The translations under genes were made by a program, and so were the position numbers. Positions 53,311-62,770 of a stretch of DNA of 64,000 nt are shown piece by piece. The notes beneath the pieces were generated by a model. That model was not told the origin of the DNA and searched no databases. It worked only from the letters and a program-made list of their open reading frames with translations. The first letter of the stretch is position 1. The number at the start of each line of letters is the position of its first letter. This DNA comes from JANSWY01 sp965243755 (GTDB taxonomy: Bacteria; Bacteroidota; Bacteroidia; Cytophagales; Cyclobacteriaceae): contig CBDEVW010000003.1 in the NCBI GenBank assembly GCA_965243755.1, forward strand, positions 1,054,001 through 1,118,000, in the 5' to 3' direction.

Positions 53311-54963
53311 ATGATAAAACACCTCACCATTAATAATTATGCATTAATAGAGTCACTGGAAATGTCTCCATCCAGCCATCTCAATGTAATTACTGGTGAA
53401 ACCGGAGCAGGTAAATCCATTATGCTCGGAGCACTTGGCCTGTTACTTGGCAACAGAGCAGACAGTAAGTCATTACTGCATCAGGATAAAAAATGTACTA
53501 TTGAGGCCGTATTTGAAATCAAAGAGCATAACCTCCAGCCTCTTTTTGAGCAACTGGACCTTGATTATGATCACGAATGTATCGTAAGAAGAGAGATTTC
53601 TACCAGTGGTAAATCGCGGGCTTTTGTAAATGATACCCCTGTAACCCTGGATGTACTTAAATCCCTTGGCGCTCGCCTGGTAGACATTCACTCACAAAAT
53701 GAAACCTTGAATCTTGCTGATCCCAATTTTCAACTGAGTGTAATTGATCAATTTGCTGAAGCCACAAGTCTTCGAAAAACATACAGGAATCATTATTCTC
53801 AATTCTTAAAAGCGCAAAAGGCACTTGATGAGCTCCTGAATAACGAAAGCTCATTAAAAAAAGAGTTCGATTTTAATAGCTTCCAATTGCAGGAATTGGA
53901 AGAGGCTAACCTAGAAGAAGAAAACCTCGAAGAGCTACAATCTCAACTTGAAGTATTGGAAAATGCTGGTGAAATCAAAATGAAATTTAGCCAGGCTATT
54001 CAAATTCTGGATGAATCTGAATTTAGTGTTAGTCAAAACCTGGGCTTACTGCTTGCAGAGTTAAAAGAGATCAAAGATTACTCTCCGTCCTACACAGAGC
54101 TATATGACAGAATACATTCATGCTATGTTGAATTAGATGATATCTCTAAAGAAATCTCTGCAAAAGAAGAAAATATCGAGGTAGATGAAGAGCAACTTGA
54201 TTTAGTCAGAGGAAGGCTAGATACCTTACAACGACTATTGCAAAAACATCAGGTCATCAACTTAAGCGATTTGATTTCAATCAGGGAGGCATTGAGATTA
54301 AGCGTTGGAAGGGTGGAGAATCTGGATGAAGAGATCAGAAAGGCACAACATCTGGTGGAAGTGGTCACGGAACAGGTTATGACATCCGGAAAGGAATTAT
54401 CAGCGCTGAGAACAAAGTGTTTTGATGCCTTGAAAGATCAGTTGCAAGACCTGCTGGCATCTTTAGGAATGCCCGATGCTAAAATCGACATCAAACGCCA
54501 AGAGACTGAACCAGGGCCAACAGGATTAGATTCAATTGCGATACTATTTACAGCCAATAAAGGCATTGCACCGCAAGCACTTAAGCAAGTGGCCTCTGGT
54601 GGTGAATTCTCAAGGCTCATGTTTTGCATCAAGTATATTTTGGCTGACAAAACTGCTTTGCCCACCATGATCTTTGATGAAATTGACACTGGAGTTTCCG
54701 GAGAAATTGCACTCAAAATGATTCAGATGATGAAACAGATGTCTACCAAACATCAGGTCATCTCCATAAGCCATTTACCTCAGTTCGCCGCTGGTGGTGA
54801 TTATCATTATTTTGTCTATAAGGATAATTCCTCAGAAAGGTCGATCAGTAAAATCAAAAAACTATCTGATGATGAGCGTGTGGAGTCAATAGCCAAGATG
54901 ATAAGTGGAGAAAAATTAACTCCTTCCGCAATGGAGAGTGCCCGTGAACTTCTGGCAAACTAA
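53311..54963 (+). CDS. recN: DNA repair protein RecN
   Basis: 550 aa SMC-like ATPase. Walker A GETGAGKSIMLGALGLLLG near residue 30, ALIESLEMSPS before it, then two coiled-coil arms (about 155-370), the signature ASGGEFSRLMFCIKYIL and Walker B TMIFDEIDTGVSGEIALKM, with ISISHLPQFAAGGDYHY after it. It holds DNA ends together during double-strand break repair. Last gene of the bamD run; the next gene converges immediately (1 bp). Confidence 0.96.
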   Translation: MIKHLTINNYALIESLEMSPSSHLNVITGETGAGKSIMLGALGLLLGNRADSKSLLHQDKKCTIEAVFEIKEHNLQPLFEQLDLDYDHECIVRREISTSGKSRAFVNDTPVTLDVLKSLGARLVDIHSQNETLNLADPNFQLSVIDQFAEATSLRKTYRNHYSQFLKAQKALDELLNNESSLKKEFDFNSFQLQELEEANLEEENLEELQSQLEVLENAGEIKMKFSQAIQILDESEFSVSQNLGLLLAELKEIKDYSPSYTELYDRIHSCYVELDDISKEISAKEENIEVDEEQLDLVRGRLDTLQRLLQKHQVINLSDLISIREALRLSVGRVENLDEEIRKAQHLVEVVTEQVMTSGKELSALRTKCFDALKDQLQDLLASLGMPDAKIDIKRQETEPGPTGLDSIAILFTANKGIAPQALKQVASGGEFSRLMFCIKYILADKTALPTMIFDEIDTGVSGEIALKMIQMMKQMSTKHQVISISHLPQFAAGGDYHYFVYKDNSSERSISKIKKLSDDERVESIAKMISGEKLTPSAMESARELLAN

Positions 54964-55956
54964 TTAGTCCAATTCATTGATATCAATTTCTTCAGAAATC
55001 CCGTTTTGAGTGATAATAACTATGTTATCGCAGGTTTCATTTCCATAATCGATTGAAAACTCAATGGTCTCCTCATCGGAATAGAATCCTACATTTTCGA
55101 TTCCTGAAATAAAGGTATTTACATTAAATAGATCGTTGCAGCCATAATGCATCAATAATGGCTCTACAACATATGCAGTATGTTTCTCACCGGTTTCATA
55201 CTTGTATGCATATGTTCCAAACCTTACCTCCCAGCTACTGTCATTTACTCGTTCTGTACCTGTAGCTGAATACGCTAAAGATACAGTCTCTTCATCCTCA
55301 ATTCTACTCTCATCAAACGCTGAATTGTATGTATAAACAACTGACCAGTCTGTTAGAACCACTGAATCTTCTATCGTTTCATACTCCGAGTAAACTGTCC
55401 CGTTGAAGCGATCTAAACCATTTAAAGTCCAATCAACTCCGCCGAATCCTATAAACTCCATGGTAGAATTGAAGGTATTACTATAGTACCGTCCGGTCTC
55501 TACTATTTTTCCCTTTAGGAGGGTTCCAAAGAAATCACACCCCTCTCCAAAATCTATTTCGTATTTGTAAGATCCATCAGGATTTAGGTGAAAGGATTCT
55601 GTGAGACAATCTGGCAAATCTGTATTGGATGAATCGGTTGCTACTCTTCCTTTCTTTTGATTATTGAGATGATACATTTCCCGGAGAGAAAGCAATACAC
55701 TTTGATCTTCTGATCGTCCACCTCCTACATTTTTGCCATCTGTAGGTCTGGAGGAAAACTGAAATAATATGCCCATTGGGCCTCCCAGACCATTCCCCCT
55801 AAGTTTATCTCGAAATCCGCCGGATGAGCCTAATATTTCGTTGCTTTCTTCGATGGTCAACTCTACAGTTATTTCTCCCAGTGGCTCTTCTTCCCTGCAA
55901 CCATAGATTATTACAGCAATTACCATAAAAGCCAGAAAAAATAACTTGTTGTTCAT
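54964..55956 (-). CDS. Lipoprotein of unknown function downstream of the STN TonB receptor
   Basis: 330 aa from ATG 55956, where a lipoprotein signal begins (MNNKLFFLAFMVIAVIIYGC); an in-frame ATG nine codons earlier is less likely. The mature part is beta-rich with two Gly/Cys clusters (LPDCLTESFHLNPDGSYKYEIDFGEGCDFF, YGCNDLFNVNTFI, YGNETCDNIVII); repeated YxY/TG strands suggest a barrel or sandwich. No family is recognised. Last gene of the sigma/FecR/receptor unit, 68 bp after the receptor gene, and so possibly a surface partner for the same ligand. Confidence 0.75.
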   Translation of the reverse strand: MNNKLFFLAFMVIAVIIYGCREEEPLGEITVELTIEESNEILGSSGGFRDKLRGNGLGGPMGILFQFSSRPTDGKNVGGGRSEDQSVLLSLREMYHLNNQKKGRVATDSSNTDLPDCLTESFHLNPDGSYKYEIDFGEGCDFFGTLLKGKIVETGRYYSNTFNSTMEFIGFGGVDWTLNGLDRFNGTVYSEYETIEDSVVLTDWSVVYTYNSAFDESRIEDEETVSLAYSATGTERVNDSSWEVRFGTYAYKYETGEKHTAYVVEPLLMHYGCNDLFNVNTFISGIENVGFYSDEETIEFSIDYGNETCDNIVIITQNGISEEIDINELD

Positions 55957-56024
55957 ATAGGTAACTTCGTTCCAACGCCCCAATTTGAGTTACATCAAAT
56001 TTGGAGAAACACAAATATACACTG

Positions 56025-58646
56025 TTAGAAATTTAGATTCAAAAATAAATTTGGTGTGAATCCCAGAAGCGTGATGTCTGCAGGAAAAGCTGTTAAACTA
56101 GCGATATTTCCAGTATCAGGGTCAAAATTGAACCTAAGGGCATATCTTCTTGATTTTACGTTGACCCGGTCGTAAACATTAAAAAGTGTGATACCTGTTT
56201 CCAGCCCAATTCTTTTTAAACGTTGTTTGTACTTCACAGACAAGTCCAATCGATGGTATTCCGGTATTCTAAGGCTGTTGAACTGATTAATGTCAAATAG
56301 TATTTGATTTTGCCCACTTATTTCACCAGGAGGCGTATATGGAACACCAGATCCATAGATAAACACTGATGATACTTCCCAATTCCCCAATTTCAGTGTA
56401 TTAGCCCAATTTACCTCATGAGTCTGATCAAAGTTTGAAGGGTACGGATTCCCTCTGTTTAGAATGCTAAAAGTGTTCTCGGATCTGGAAAGTGTATAGC
56501 TTAACCATGAGATGTATTTTTTTCCCTTTCTTTTCAGAAACACATCTATCCCTCTCGATACATTGGAACCGCTCACAATCAAATCATCAAATTCAGAAAG
56601 ATCAAGCCCGTTGTATTGAGAAAATAAGGCAAATTCCGACTCCAGCAATCCTCTGCTCCTCTTTCTATAACCTTCCAGGTCCAGTGTCCATCTACCCGTT
56701 TGGAATTTAATCCCGGATATCAAATGATTACTGTTCATGATAGGGTATAAATCATCATCTGCCAAAACCCAATAGAACTGATCACTGTTTCCAAAAGGTG
56801 ATATTGAAATTCTGTTGACAAACTGGTTATGGATAGAGTAACCCGCATGAAGCGTAATTTTACTCCATGGCTGATAGGCCAGGTTGAATCTTGGCTCAGG
56901 AAGTAGCGTATTTGTAAGGCTGTAGTTACTAAACCTTATACCACTGTTGATTTTCCACTTTTCATAGCTATACTGATGCTCGAAAAACACACCGGTAGTG
57001 GTTGCATCTGATGCAAAATTCTCTTCAATTAAATCCAGGTAACCAAGAGAATATTCAGTGGAAAGGCGATTTACTTCGATTCCAAAAAAGTATGAATTCT
57101 TTTCATTCGCTTCGTATTCATGGGACCATTTCACACTAAAATCAGAAATTGAGTTTTCCTTGGAGTAATCGTAATAGAGTACTGTATTGTTCTCTAAAAT
57201 GATAAAATCAAACCCAGAAAGATCAATATCCGGATCAAATGCCTCGGTACTAACCAGTTTAGTTGAGCCTACATAATTAGAAAAGCTGATTGATATATCA
57301 CTGTAGGTATTTTGGGACCAATTACGTTTATGATTAAAGCTAAACCCAAGGTTGGACCAATCTGCCCGATCCCTTATTTCAAACAAAGAAATATTGGTGG
57401 GTTCAGATTGCAATCCCTTATATTCATCTTTGCTCAGGTAGAGGTTAAAGTCTATCACTTCATCTACAGAAGGATTCAGCCTTATTTTTGCGTTAAAGTC
57501 ATTGAACTTAAAATCTGGTTGGACTTTTATCTGCCCTGATGAGAAATCCGGATAGGTGGCATCAAGGATATCAACCCGGTTTTTATTAATAAACGATTTA
57601 TAGATGGCGTTTTCTACCACATCGTAATATGACCTTCGGTATCCAACAATTGCGGATACTTTCTTTGCAATTGGTATCTCCAGAAATCCATTGAAACTAG
57701 TTGTATTAATACTGACTCCTCCTTTCAACTCTTCAAAATTCCCAGCTTTTGCTTTTGCATCGAGTACAGCAGAGAGTCTACCCCCATATTTTGCCGAAAA
57801 TCCTCCTTTATGAATGTCTACATGGTTGATTGTCCTGGGATTAAATGTGGAAAAAATTCCAAAGAAATGATCCAAATGATACAATGTAAAGCCGTCGAGC
57901 ATCACTAAATTCTGATCGGCGCTACTTCCCCTGATAATCAGGCCCGCAGCGGATTCATCCGTAGCTTTGATCCCTGGCAACAATTGTATTGACTTAAAAA
58001 TATCCGTCTCACCAAGCGATGGCAGTGTTGAAATCTGGTTAGGGTCAATAGAAAATCCACTGCTTCTGAATTGTTTCAATGAATTATTAGCGCTAATGAT
58101 GAATTCCGGAAGTTCGGATGTATTGGGAGTCAGCTTAATTACCACCAGACTTTCTGCCCGAGAAACTTGCGTTTGTTGTGGTTGATACCCCAGGTAATTT
58201 ACTTTTATTGTGACCGAATCACCATTCAGTGTTATCCGAAAATCACCATTTTGATTGGCCACTACGCCATCACTGTCACTGGTTTGGATTGTTGCAAATG
58301 CCAATGGATTTCCATTATACGCATCAACTACCCGACCTCTTACATAATATTTTTTCTTCTTAACCGGAGCAGGAATTATCAAAAATACTGATTGTGTCTT
58401 TTTGAAAGTGTAAGGCAGGTCCCGGATCAGGTTTGCTACAAACTCTTCCGGTGTACTACCGGATATGGTTCCATTAATCGTGAATTGCTTTAATGCCTCC
58501 GGATCGAATGAAAACTTCAAGCCATACCTGGATTCAACTTCTCTAAGCGCCTGGTCCGCTGTGACATTCTGGAATTGAATCTGGAAGAGGGTTTGTGCAT
58601 TGGCAACACCAATAATCATTAGGAATGCTGCTGCCAGGCATCTCAT
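56025..58646 (-). CDS. STN-domain TonB-dependent outer-membrane receptor
   Basis: 873 aa. Signal peptide (MRCLAAAFLMIIGVANAQ), STN signalling domain at about 20-95 (LFQIQFQNVTADQALREVESRYGLKFSFDPEALKQF), carboxypeptidase-like sandwich at about 100-185 (YYVRGRVVDAYNGNPLAFATIQT), plug at about 200-310 (LPSLGETDIFKSIQLLPGIKATDESAAGLIIRGSSADQNLVMLDGFTLYH) and a barrel ending FTPNLFLNLNF. The STN domain contacts FecR, so the receptor should signal its ligand to the sigma factor encoded upstream. It follows fecR by 1 bp. There is no SusD-like gene, so the ligand is unlikely to be a large glycan. Confidence 0.93.
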   Translation of the reverse strand: MRCLAAAFLMIIGVANAQTLFQIQFQNVTADQALREVESRYGLKFSFDPEALKQFTINGTISGSTPEEFVANLIRDLPYTFKKTQSVFLIIPAPVKKKKYYVRGRVVDAYNGNPLAFATIQTSDSDGVVANQNGDFRITLNGDSVTIKVNYLGYQPQQTQVSRAESLVVIKLTPNTSELPEFIISANNSLKQFRSSGFSIDPNQISTLPSLGETDIFKSIQLLPGIKATDESAAGLIIRGSSADQNLVMLDGFTLYHLDHFFGIFSTFNPRTINHVDIHKGGFSAKYGGRLSAVLDAKAKAGNFEELKGGVSINTTSFNGFLEIPIAKKVSAIVGYRRSYYDVVENAIYKSFINKNRVDILDATYPDFSSGQIKVQPDFKFNDFNAKIRLNPSVDEVIDFNLYLSKDEYKGLQSEPTNISLFEIRDRADWSNLGFSFNHKRNWSQNTYSDISISFSNYVGSTKLVSTEAFDPDIDLSGFDFIILENNTVLYYDYSKENSISDFSVKWSHEYEANEKNSYFFGIEVNRLSTEYSLGYLDLIEENFASDATTTGVFFEHQYSYEKWKINSGIRFSNYSLTNTLLPEPRFNLAYQPWSKITLHAGYSIHNQFVNRISISPFGNSDQFYWVLADDDLYPIMNSNHLISGIKFQTGRWTLDLEGYRKRSRGLLESEFALFSQYNGLDLSEFDDLIVSGSNVSRGIDVFLKRKGKKYISWLSYTLSRSENTFSILNRGNPYPSNFDQTHEVNWANTLKLGNWEVSSVFIYGSGVPYTPPGEISGQNQILFDINQFNSLRIPEYHRLDLSVKYKQRLKRIGLETGITLFNVYDRVNVKSRRYALRFNFDPDTGNIASLTAFPADITLLGFTPNLFLNLNF

Positions 58647-58647
58647 T

Positions 58648-59538
58648 TTACTTCATATCAATGGTAACATTACTCCCCTTAACCGTAAATCCCAGGCCAA
58701 GTGGTTCGCACACCATCTGCAAAGCACTGTTCAAATCTGATTTTACAAAATAACCACTGAATAAACGTTTATTAACGATTTGATCTGCTTCGACAGACAC
58801 ATTAAACTGACGTTCGATTTCATTAAATACGTCTTTAAGTGGCTGGTTGCTGAAATAAAATTCTCCAGCGGTCCAAATGCCAACAGTAGCTGTGTCAATT
58901 TTTCTTTTATTGGCTGTTGCTTCACTCAATACAACTCCGAAACCAGGTGTAAGGATCTCAGCAATGCCCAAAGCAGGAATTTCCACTTTCACCTTGCCGG
59001 TTTTACAATCTACTTTCAACTGATCATCCCGATCAAACACATTGAATGAAGTACCCAAAACAGACACTGTTCCATTTGCAGTTTCAACAGTGAATTCACT
59101 TCCATGAACCACTTCAAAGAACGCTTCACCTTTTAGATTGACACTTCTATCCCAATTTTCCTTGAATGAAATTGTCGAACCTGCGTTCAGAATAACTTTG
59201 GATCCGTCAGGTAACAACACTCGCTTTGATTCAGCCAGCCCTGCGTTATGGTCGATTGAAAGGTCACTTTTATTAAAAATCACCAATGATGATACCATCA
59301 ATAGAGCGATTGCTGCGGCAACCGGAACCCATTTTCTCCACAATACATGCCGTGAGTCGGTTTTTTCCTCCGTAAGCTCATCGATCCTGGCCCAGGCATC
59401 TTCCATCGACCTGTTAAATTTTGGCAGGGAAATCTCTGCAGACTTTTCCAGAAACTTAAGGATATCCTTATCCAGAACTTCTTCCTCTGCAGCCTCGCCA
59501 TTAAGATACTGATGATATTTTTCGAATTCTTCTTTCAT
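58648..59538 (-). CDS. FecR family anti-sigma factor
   Basis: 296 aa. Cytosolic N-domain (about 1-85), one membrane helix at about 87-107 (WVPVAAAIALLMVSSLVIFN), then the periplasmic FecR domain (RVLLPDGSKVILNAGSTISFKENW, LKGEAFFEV, VSVLGTSFNVFDRDDQLKVDCKTGKVKVE) and a C-terminal STN-like part (LKDVFNEIERQFNVSVEADQI). It inhibits the ECF sigma factor until the receptor signals. Its start overlaps the sigma gene by 1 bp, so expression is coupled. Confidence 0.94.
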   Translation of the reverse strand: MKEEFEKYHQYLNGEAAEEEVLDKDILKFLEKSAEISLPKFNRSMEDAWARIDELTEEKTDSRHVLWRKWVPVAAAIALLMVSSLVIFNKSDLSIDHNAGLAESKRVLLPDGSKVILNAGSTISFKENWDRSVNLKGEAFFEVVHGSEFTVETANGTVSVLGTSFNVFDRDDQLKVDCKTGKVKVEIPALGIAEILTPGFGVVLSEATANKRKIDTATVGIWTAGEFYFSNQPLKDVFNEIERQFNVSVEADQIVNKRLFSGYFVKSDLNSALQMVCEPLGLGFTVKGSNVTIDMK

Positions 59539-60119
59539 TATATCTTTCTACCCAATTCTTGTCTTATAATCGAAAGGGCCTTACTCATTCTTTTTTCCAC
59601 AGCCTTTACACTCAATTCTAATCGGCCGGCAATCTCATCATACTTCATTTTTTCGATGCGGTTCATCAAAAAAACCTCCCTGCAACCATCCGGGATCATT
59701 TCAAGGACCTCATTCAACCGCTGTTCATATTCTTTTTCTTCAATGATGAACTGGGGTGTTTGCATTTCCCTTGATCCATAGCGGCCAGTATCAGTTTCAT
59801 GAGCGTAAACCACCTTCATATGATTGAAGTGGTTGATTACCATATTACCTGCCATTGTGTAAAGTAAACTTTTTACGGTCTCTTTCCTAATGGTTTCCTT
59901 CCTGCTCCATAATTTGACAAATACGTCCTGAGCAAGATCTTCTGCCACATCAACATCCCTGGTTTTGAAATAAACGAAATTTCGGATTGCCTGAAAATGC
60001 AATTCATAAATTTCTTTTAGATCATCCTTGGTAAAACTGTTGCTATTAGGCATTGGTGTACGTTGAGGGCTCAAAAATAGTAAATCTCGCCGTACGTGCA
60101 ATGCTTTCATTATATACAT
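59538..60119 (-). CDS. ECF RNA polymerase sigma factor (FecI-type)
   Basis: 193 aa from ATG 60119. An inner ATG at 60053 gives MPNSNSFTKDDLKEIYE and 171 aa, nearer to the family's usual length, so the start is uncertain. Sigma region 2 (YELHFQAIRNFVYFKTRDVDVAEDLAQDVFVKLW) and region 4 (MIPDGCREVFLMNRIEKMKYDEIAGRLELSVKAVEKRMSKAL) are clear. It directs transcription of its own surface-receptor unit under FecR control. Upstream of 60119, rc TATATA lies just before the ATG. Confidence 0.94.
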   Translation of the reverse strand: MYIMKALHVRRDLLFLSPQRTPMPNSNSFTKDDLKEIYELHFQAIRNFVYFKTRDVDVAEDLAQDVFVKLWSRKETIRKETVKSLLYTMAGNMVINHFNHMKVVYAHETDTGRYGSREMQTPQFIIEEKEYEQRLNEVLEMIPDGCREVFLMNRIEKMKYDEIAGRLELSVKAVEKRMSKALSIIRQELGRKI

Positions 60120-60157
60120 GTGTTGCTATAAAAACCCCCAAATAGCTTCTGAGATTT

Positions 60158-60191
60158 TTTGAAGGCTAATTCAATTATTCACTTATTTTTG
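60158..60191 (+). promoter_or_regulatory. Promoter of fabI-ispE
   Basis: TTTG at 60158-60161 and TATTTTTG at 60184-60191 fit the Bacteroidota -33 and -7 boxes with a 22-bp spacer, 31 bp before the fabI ATG. Confidence 0.6.
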
Positions 60192-60222
60192 CAACCAATC
60201 AAATCACATAAAAAGACATATT

Positions 60223-61041
60223 ATGGCTTATAACTTATTGAAAGGCAAAAGAGGAATCATTTTTGGTGCTTTAGATGAAAGATCAATAGCATGGAAAGTT
60301 GCCGAAAAAGCCCATGAAGAAGGAGCTACTTTTACTTTGACCAACGCTCCTATTGCCATGAGAATGGGTGAAATCAATAAACTGGCAGAAAAATGTGGCT
60401 CAGAAATTATACCTGCTGATGCAACTTCTCTGGAGGATCTCGAAAACTTATTCACCAAATCAACCGAGATACTTGGCGGGAAAATTGATTTCGTACTTCA
60501 TTCCATTGGTATGAGCCCTAACGTAAGAAAGAAAAAAGCCTATGGAGACCTCAACTATGACTGGTTTTTGAAAACGCTTGATGTTTCTGCGCTCTCATTT
60601 CACAAAGTAATGCAGGTGGCAGAAAAACTGGAGGTAATGAACGATTGGGGTTCTATTCTGGCATTATCATACATTGCAGCACAAAGGACCTTCCCTGACT
60701 ATGGCGACATGGCACAAGCCAAGGCTGTACTGGAATCAATCGCCAGAAGCTACGGCTACAGGTTTGCAAAGAAAAACAAGGTAAGAGTCAACACCATTTC
60801 TCAGTCCCCTACCATGACCACAGCAGGAACGGGTGTAGGAGGATTTGATGTATTCTTCGATTATGCAGATAAAATGTCGCCACTTGGTAATGCATCAGCT
60901 GAATCGTGTGCGGACTACTGCGTAACAATGTTCTCTGACCTGACCAGAATGGTTACCATGCAAAACCTGATGCATGATGGTGGGTTCTCAACTTCTGGTA
61001 TTACGGATGATATAATCGAAGAACTGACTAAAGGAAAGTAA
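60223..61041 (+). CDS. fabI: Enoyl-[acyl-carrier-protein] reductase
   Basis: 272 aa short-chain reductase of the FabI type. Cofactor site GKRGIIFGALDERSIAWKVA, HSIGMSP, catalytic Tyr-x6-Lys region (YIAAQRTFPDYGDMAQAKAVLES) and the substrate loop QSPTMTTAGTGVGGFDVFFDYADKMSPLG. It does the last reduction of each fatty acid elongation cycle with NADH. 16 bp before ispE. Confidence 0.96.
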   Translation: MAYNLLKGKRGIIFGALDERSIAWKVAEKAHEEGATFTLTNAPIAMRMGEINKLAEKCGSEIIPADATSLEDLENLFTKSTEILGGKIDFVLHSIGMSPNVRKKKAYGDLNYDWFLKTLDVSALSFHKVMQVAEKLEVMNDWGSILALSYIAAQRTFPDYGDMAQAKAVLESIARSYGYRFAKKNKVRVNTISQSPTMTTAGTGVGGFDVFFDYADKMSPLGNASAESCADYCVTMFSDLTRMVTMQNLMHDGGFSTSGITDDIIEELTKGK

Positions 61042-61057
61042 GTCAACAACTTATTTA

Positions 61058-61864
61058 ATGGTTACTTTTCCGAATGTTAAAATAAACCTGGGACTCAATA
61101 TCCTGAAGAAACGGGCCGATGGCTTTCATGATATTGAGTCCTGTTTTTATCCGGTCAACTGGTGTGATGCTCTGGAAATTATTCCTTCAAGCAAATTAAC
61201 TTTCCGAAGTTTTGGTATTGACATACCAGGCAATCCCGAGGAAAACCTGTGCCTTAAAGCCTATCACTTGCTCAAAAAGGATTTTGATATCCCTCCGGTT
61301 GAAATCATCTTACTCAAAAATGTGCCAATTGGTGCCGGACTTGGCGGGGGCTCGTCGGATGCCTCCTTCACACTAAAAACACTTAATGAAATATTTTCAC
61401 TCAGTCTTTCCAATGAGCAACTGAGGAGATATGCATCTCAATTGGGCAGTGACTGCCCGTTTTTCATCAATAATCAACCAGTTATCGCTTCTGGTACGGG
61501 AACAACTTTTTCTGATAGCTCAATCCAATTATCAGGAAAGCACATCACTATCATTTATCCCAACATTCACGTCTCCACAAAAGAGGCTTACGCAAATGTG
61601 CAGCCCAACGACCAGACCATTCCCATTGAAAAACTGATATCCGCACCAATTGAAGCATGGAGAAATGAATTGAAAAATGATTTTGAATTGAGCCTTTTCC
61701 CAAAATACCCACAACTACAGGAATTGAAAGACCTGCTTTATGACAAAGGGGCTCGTTATGCTTCAATGACAGGTTCCGGTTCCGCTGTTTATGGCATCTT
61801 TTATACGGCAGACGACATCCCCAATTTACCGCAATACACTCAATGGTCTGGTGACCTAGCGTAG
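61058..61864 (+). CDS. ispE: 4-Diphosphocytidyl-2-C-methyl-D-erythritol kinase
   Basis: 268 aa GHMP kinase. Opening FPNVKINLGLNILKKRADGFHDIESCFYPV (start motif of IspE), ATP-binding PIGAGLGGGSSDASFTLKTL and late MTGSGSAVYGIF. It phosphorylates CDP-methylerythritol in the non-mevalonate isoprenoid pathway. Co-transcribed with fabI; the end overlaps the convergent DMT gene by 9 bp. Confidence 0.96.
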   Translation: MVTFPNVKINLGLNILKKRADGFHDIESCFYPVNWCDALEIIPSSKLTFRSFGIDIPGNPEENLCLKAYHLLKKDFDIPPVEIILLKNVPIGAGLGGGSSDASFTLKTLNEIFSLSLSNEQLRRYASQLGSDCPFFINNQPVIASGTGTTFSDSSIQLSGKHITIIYPNIHVSTKEAYANVQPNDQTIPIEKLISAPIEAWRNELKNDFELSLFPKYPQLQELKDLLYDKGARYASMTGSGSAVYGIFYTADDIPNLPQYTQWSGDLA

Positions 61865-62767
61865 CACATCAGTCTCCAGCGCCTTCCTTTTGAAGTAACG
61901 ATTAACCAATGGGTACACTAGTACACTTACCAATATTAGCCCTGTTCCCAAATAAAAACCACCTGACATTTCCTCTTCGTCTCCAAAAATGAGCAACGCC
62001 AAAATAATTCCATAAACTGGTTCCAGATTAACAGTCAGGTTAACCACAAAAGCCGATAGTCTCTTCATCAACTCCACAGAAACGGAATAGGCATACACCG
62101 TACATGCCAAAGCCAGAATGACCAGATAAAGCCAATCCATGGATGATGGAGCCAGTTGAAGTTCCCCATTGGTGAAATAACGTGTGTAAATTGGAAAAAA
62201 CAATGCCGTACTCAAACAAGCTCCTATCATTTCATAAAATGTGATCATGTAGGGGTTGTACTTTCGGGTAAATCCGGCATTAATCACTGTGAAAATGGCA
62301 GATAAGGCCGCAGAAACTATCGCCATTATTAAACCTAGTGTATGATTGAACTCTACTCGGAATATCACAACAATTCCAGCTATAGCCACCATACTCAACA
62401 CAATTTCAAAGGGCCTGATCTTCCTCTTAGTAGCAAGTGGTTCAATAATGCTTGTCCATAAACTGCAAGTGGCCATTCCTGCTAAACAAACTGAGACAGT
62501 AGCAACTCTGGCGGCAGCAAAAAAAAGTATCCAATGTGCTGAGATCAACACACCTGTTCCCAGGATTAACAAAGTATCACGCTTTTCCAACCGAAACGAT
62601 CTTTTCCTGAACTTCAGCAGCAGGTACAGTCCCATGGATGCCACCATTGTTCTATAGAAAACAATCTCTACGGAAGGCACTTCAATTAATCGGCCCAAAA
62701 TTGCTGTGAACCCCCAAATGACCACAATAAAATGAAGGAGTGCATAGTCTTTAAATTCCGTCTGCAT
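61856..62767 (-). CDS. DMT superfamily transporter (EamA), second copy
   Basis: 303 aa with about ten helices in two EamA repeats (ALLHFIVVIWGFTAILGRLIEVPSVEIVFYRTMVASMGLYLLL; VVNLTVNLEPVYGIILALLIFGDEE). It shares the length and order of motifs with the transporter at 11702 but differs in most residues. An inner-membrane exporter of unknown substrate. It starts 3 bp after the LptF/G gene, so it belongs to the tgt-lptF/G unit. Confidence 0.9.
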   Translation of the reverse strand: MQTEFKDYALLHFIVVIWGFTAILGRLIEVPSVEIVFYRTMVASMGLYLLLKFRKRSFRLEKRDTLLILGTGVLISAHWILFFAAARVATVSVCLAGMATCSLWTSIIEPLATKRKIRPFEIVLSMVAIAGIVVIFRVEFNHTLGLIMAIVSAALSAIFTVINAGFTRKYNPYMITFYEMIGACLSTALFFPIYTRYFTNGELQLAPSSMDWLYLVILALACTVYAYSVSVELMKRLSAFVVNLTVNLEPVYGIILALLIFGDEEEMSGGFYLGTGLILVSVLVYPLVNRYFKRKALETDVLR

Positions 62768-62770
62768 AAT

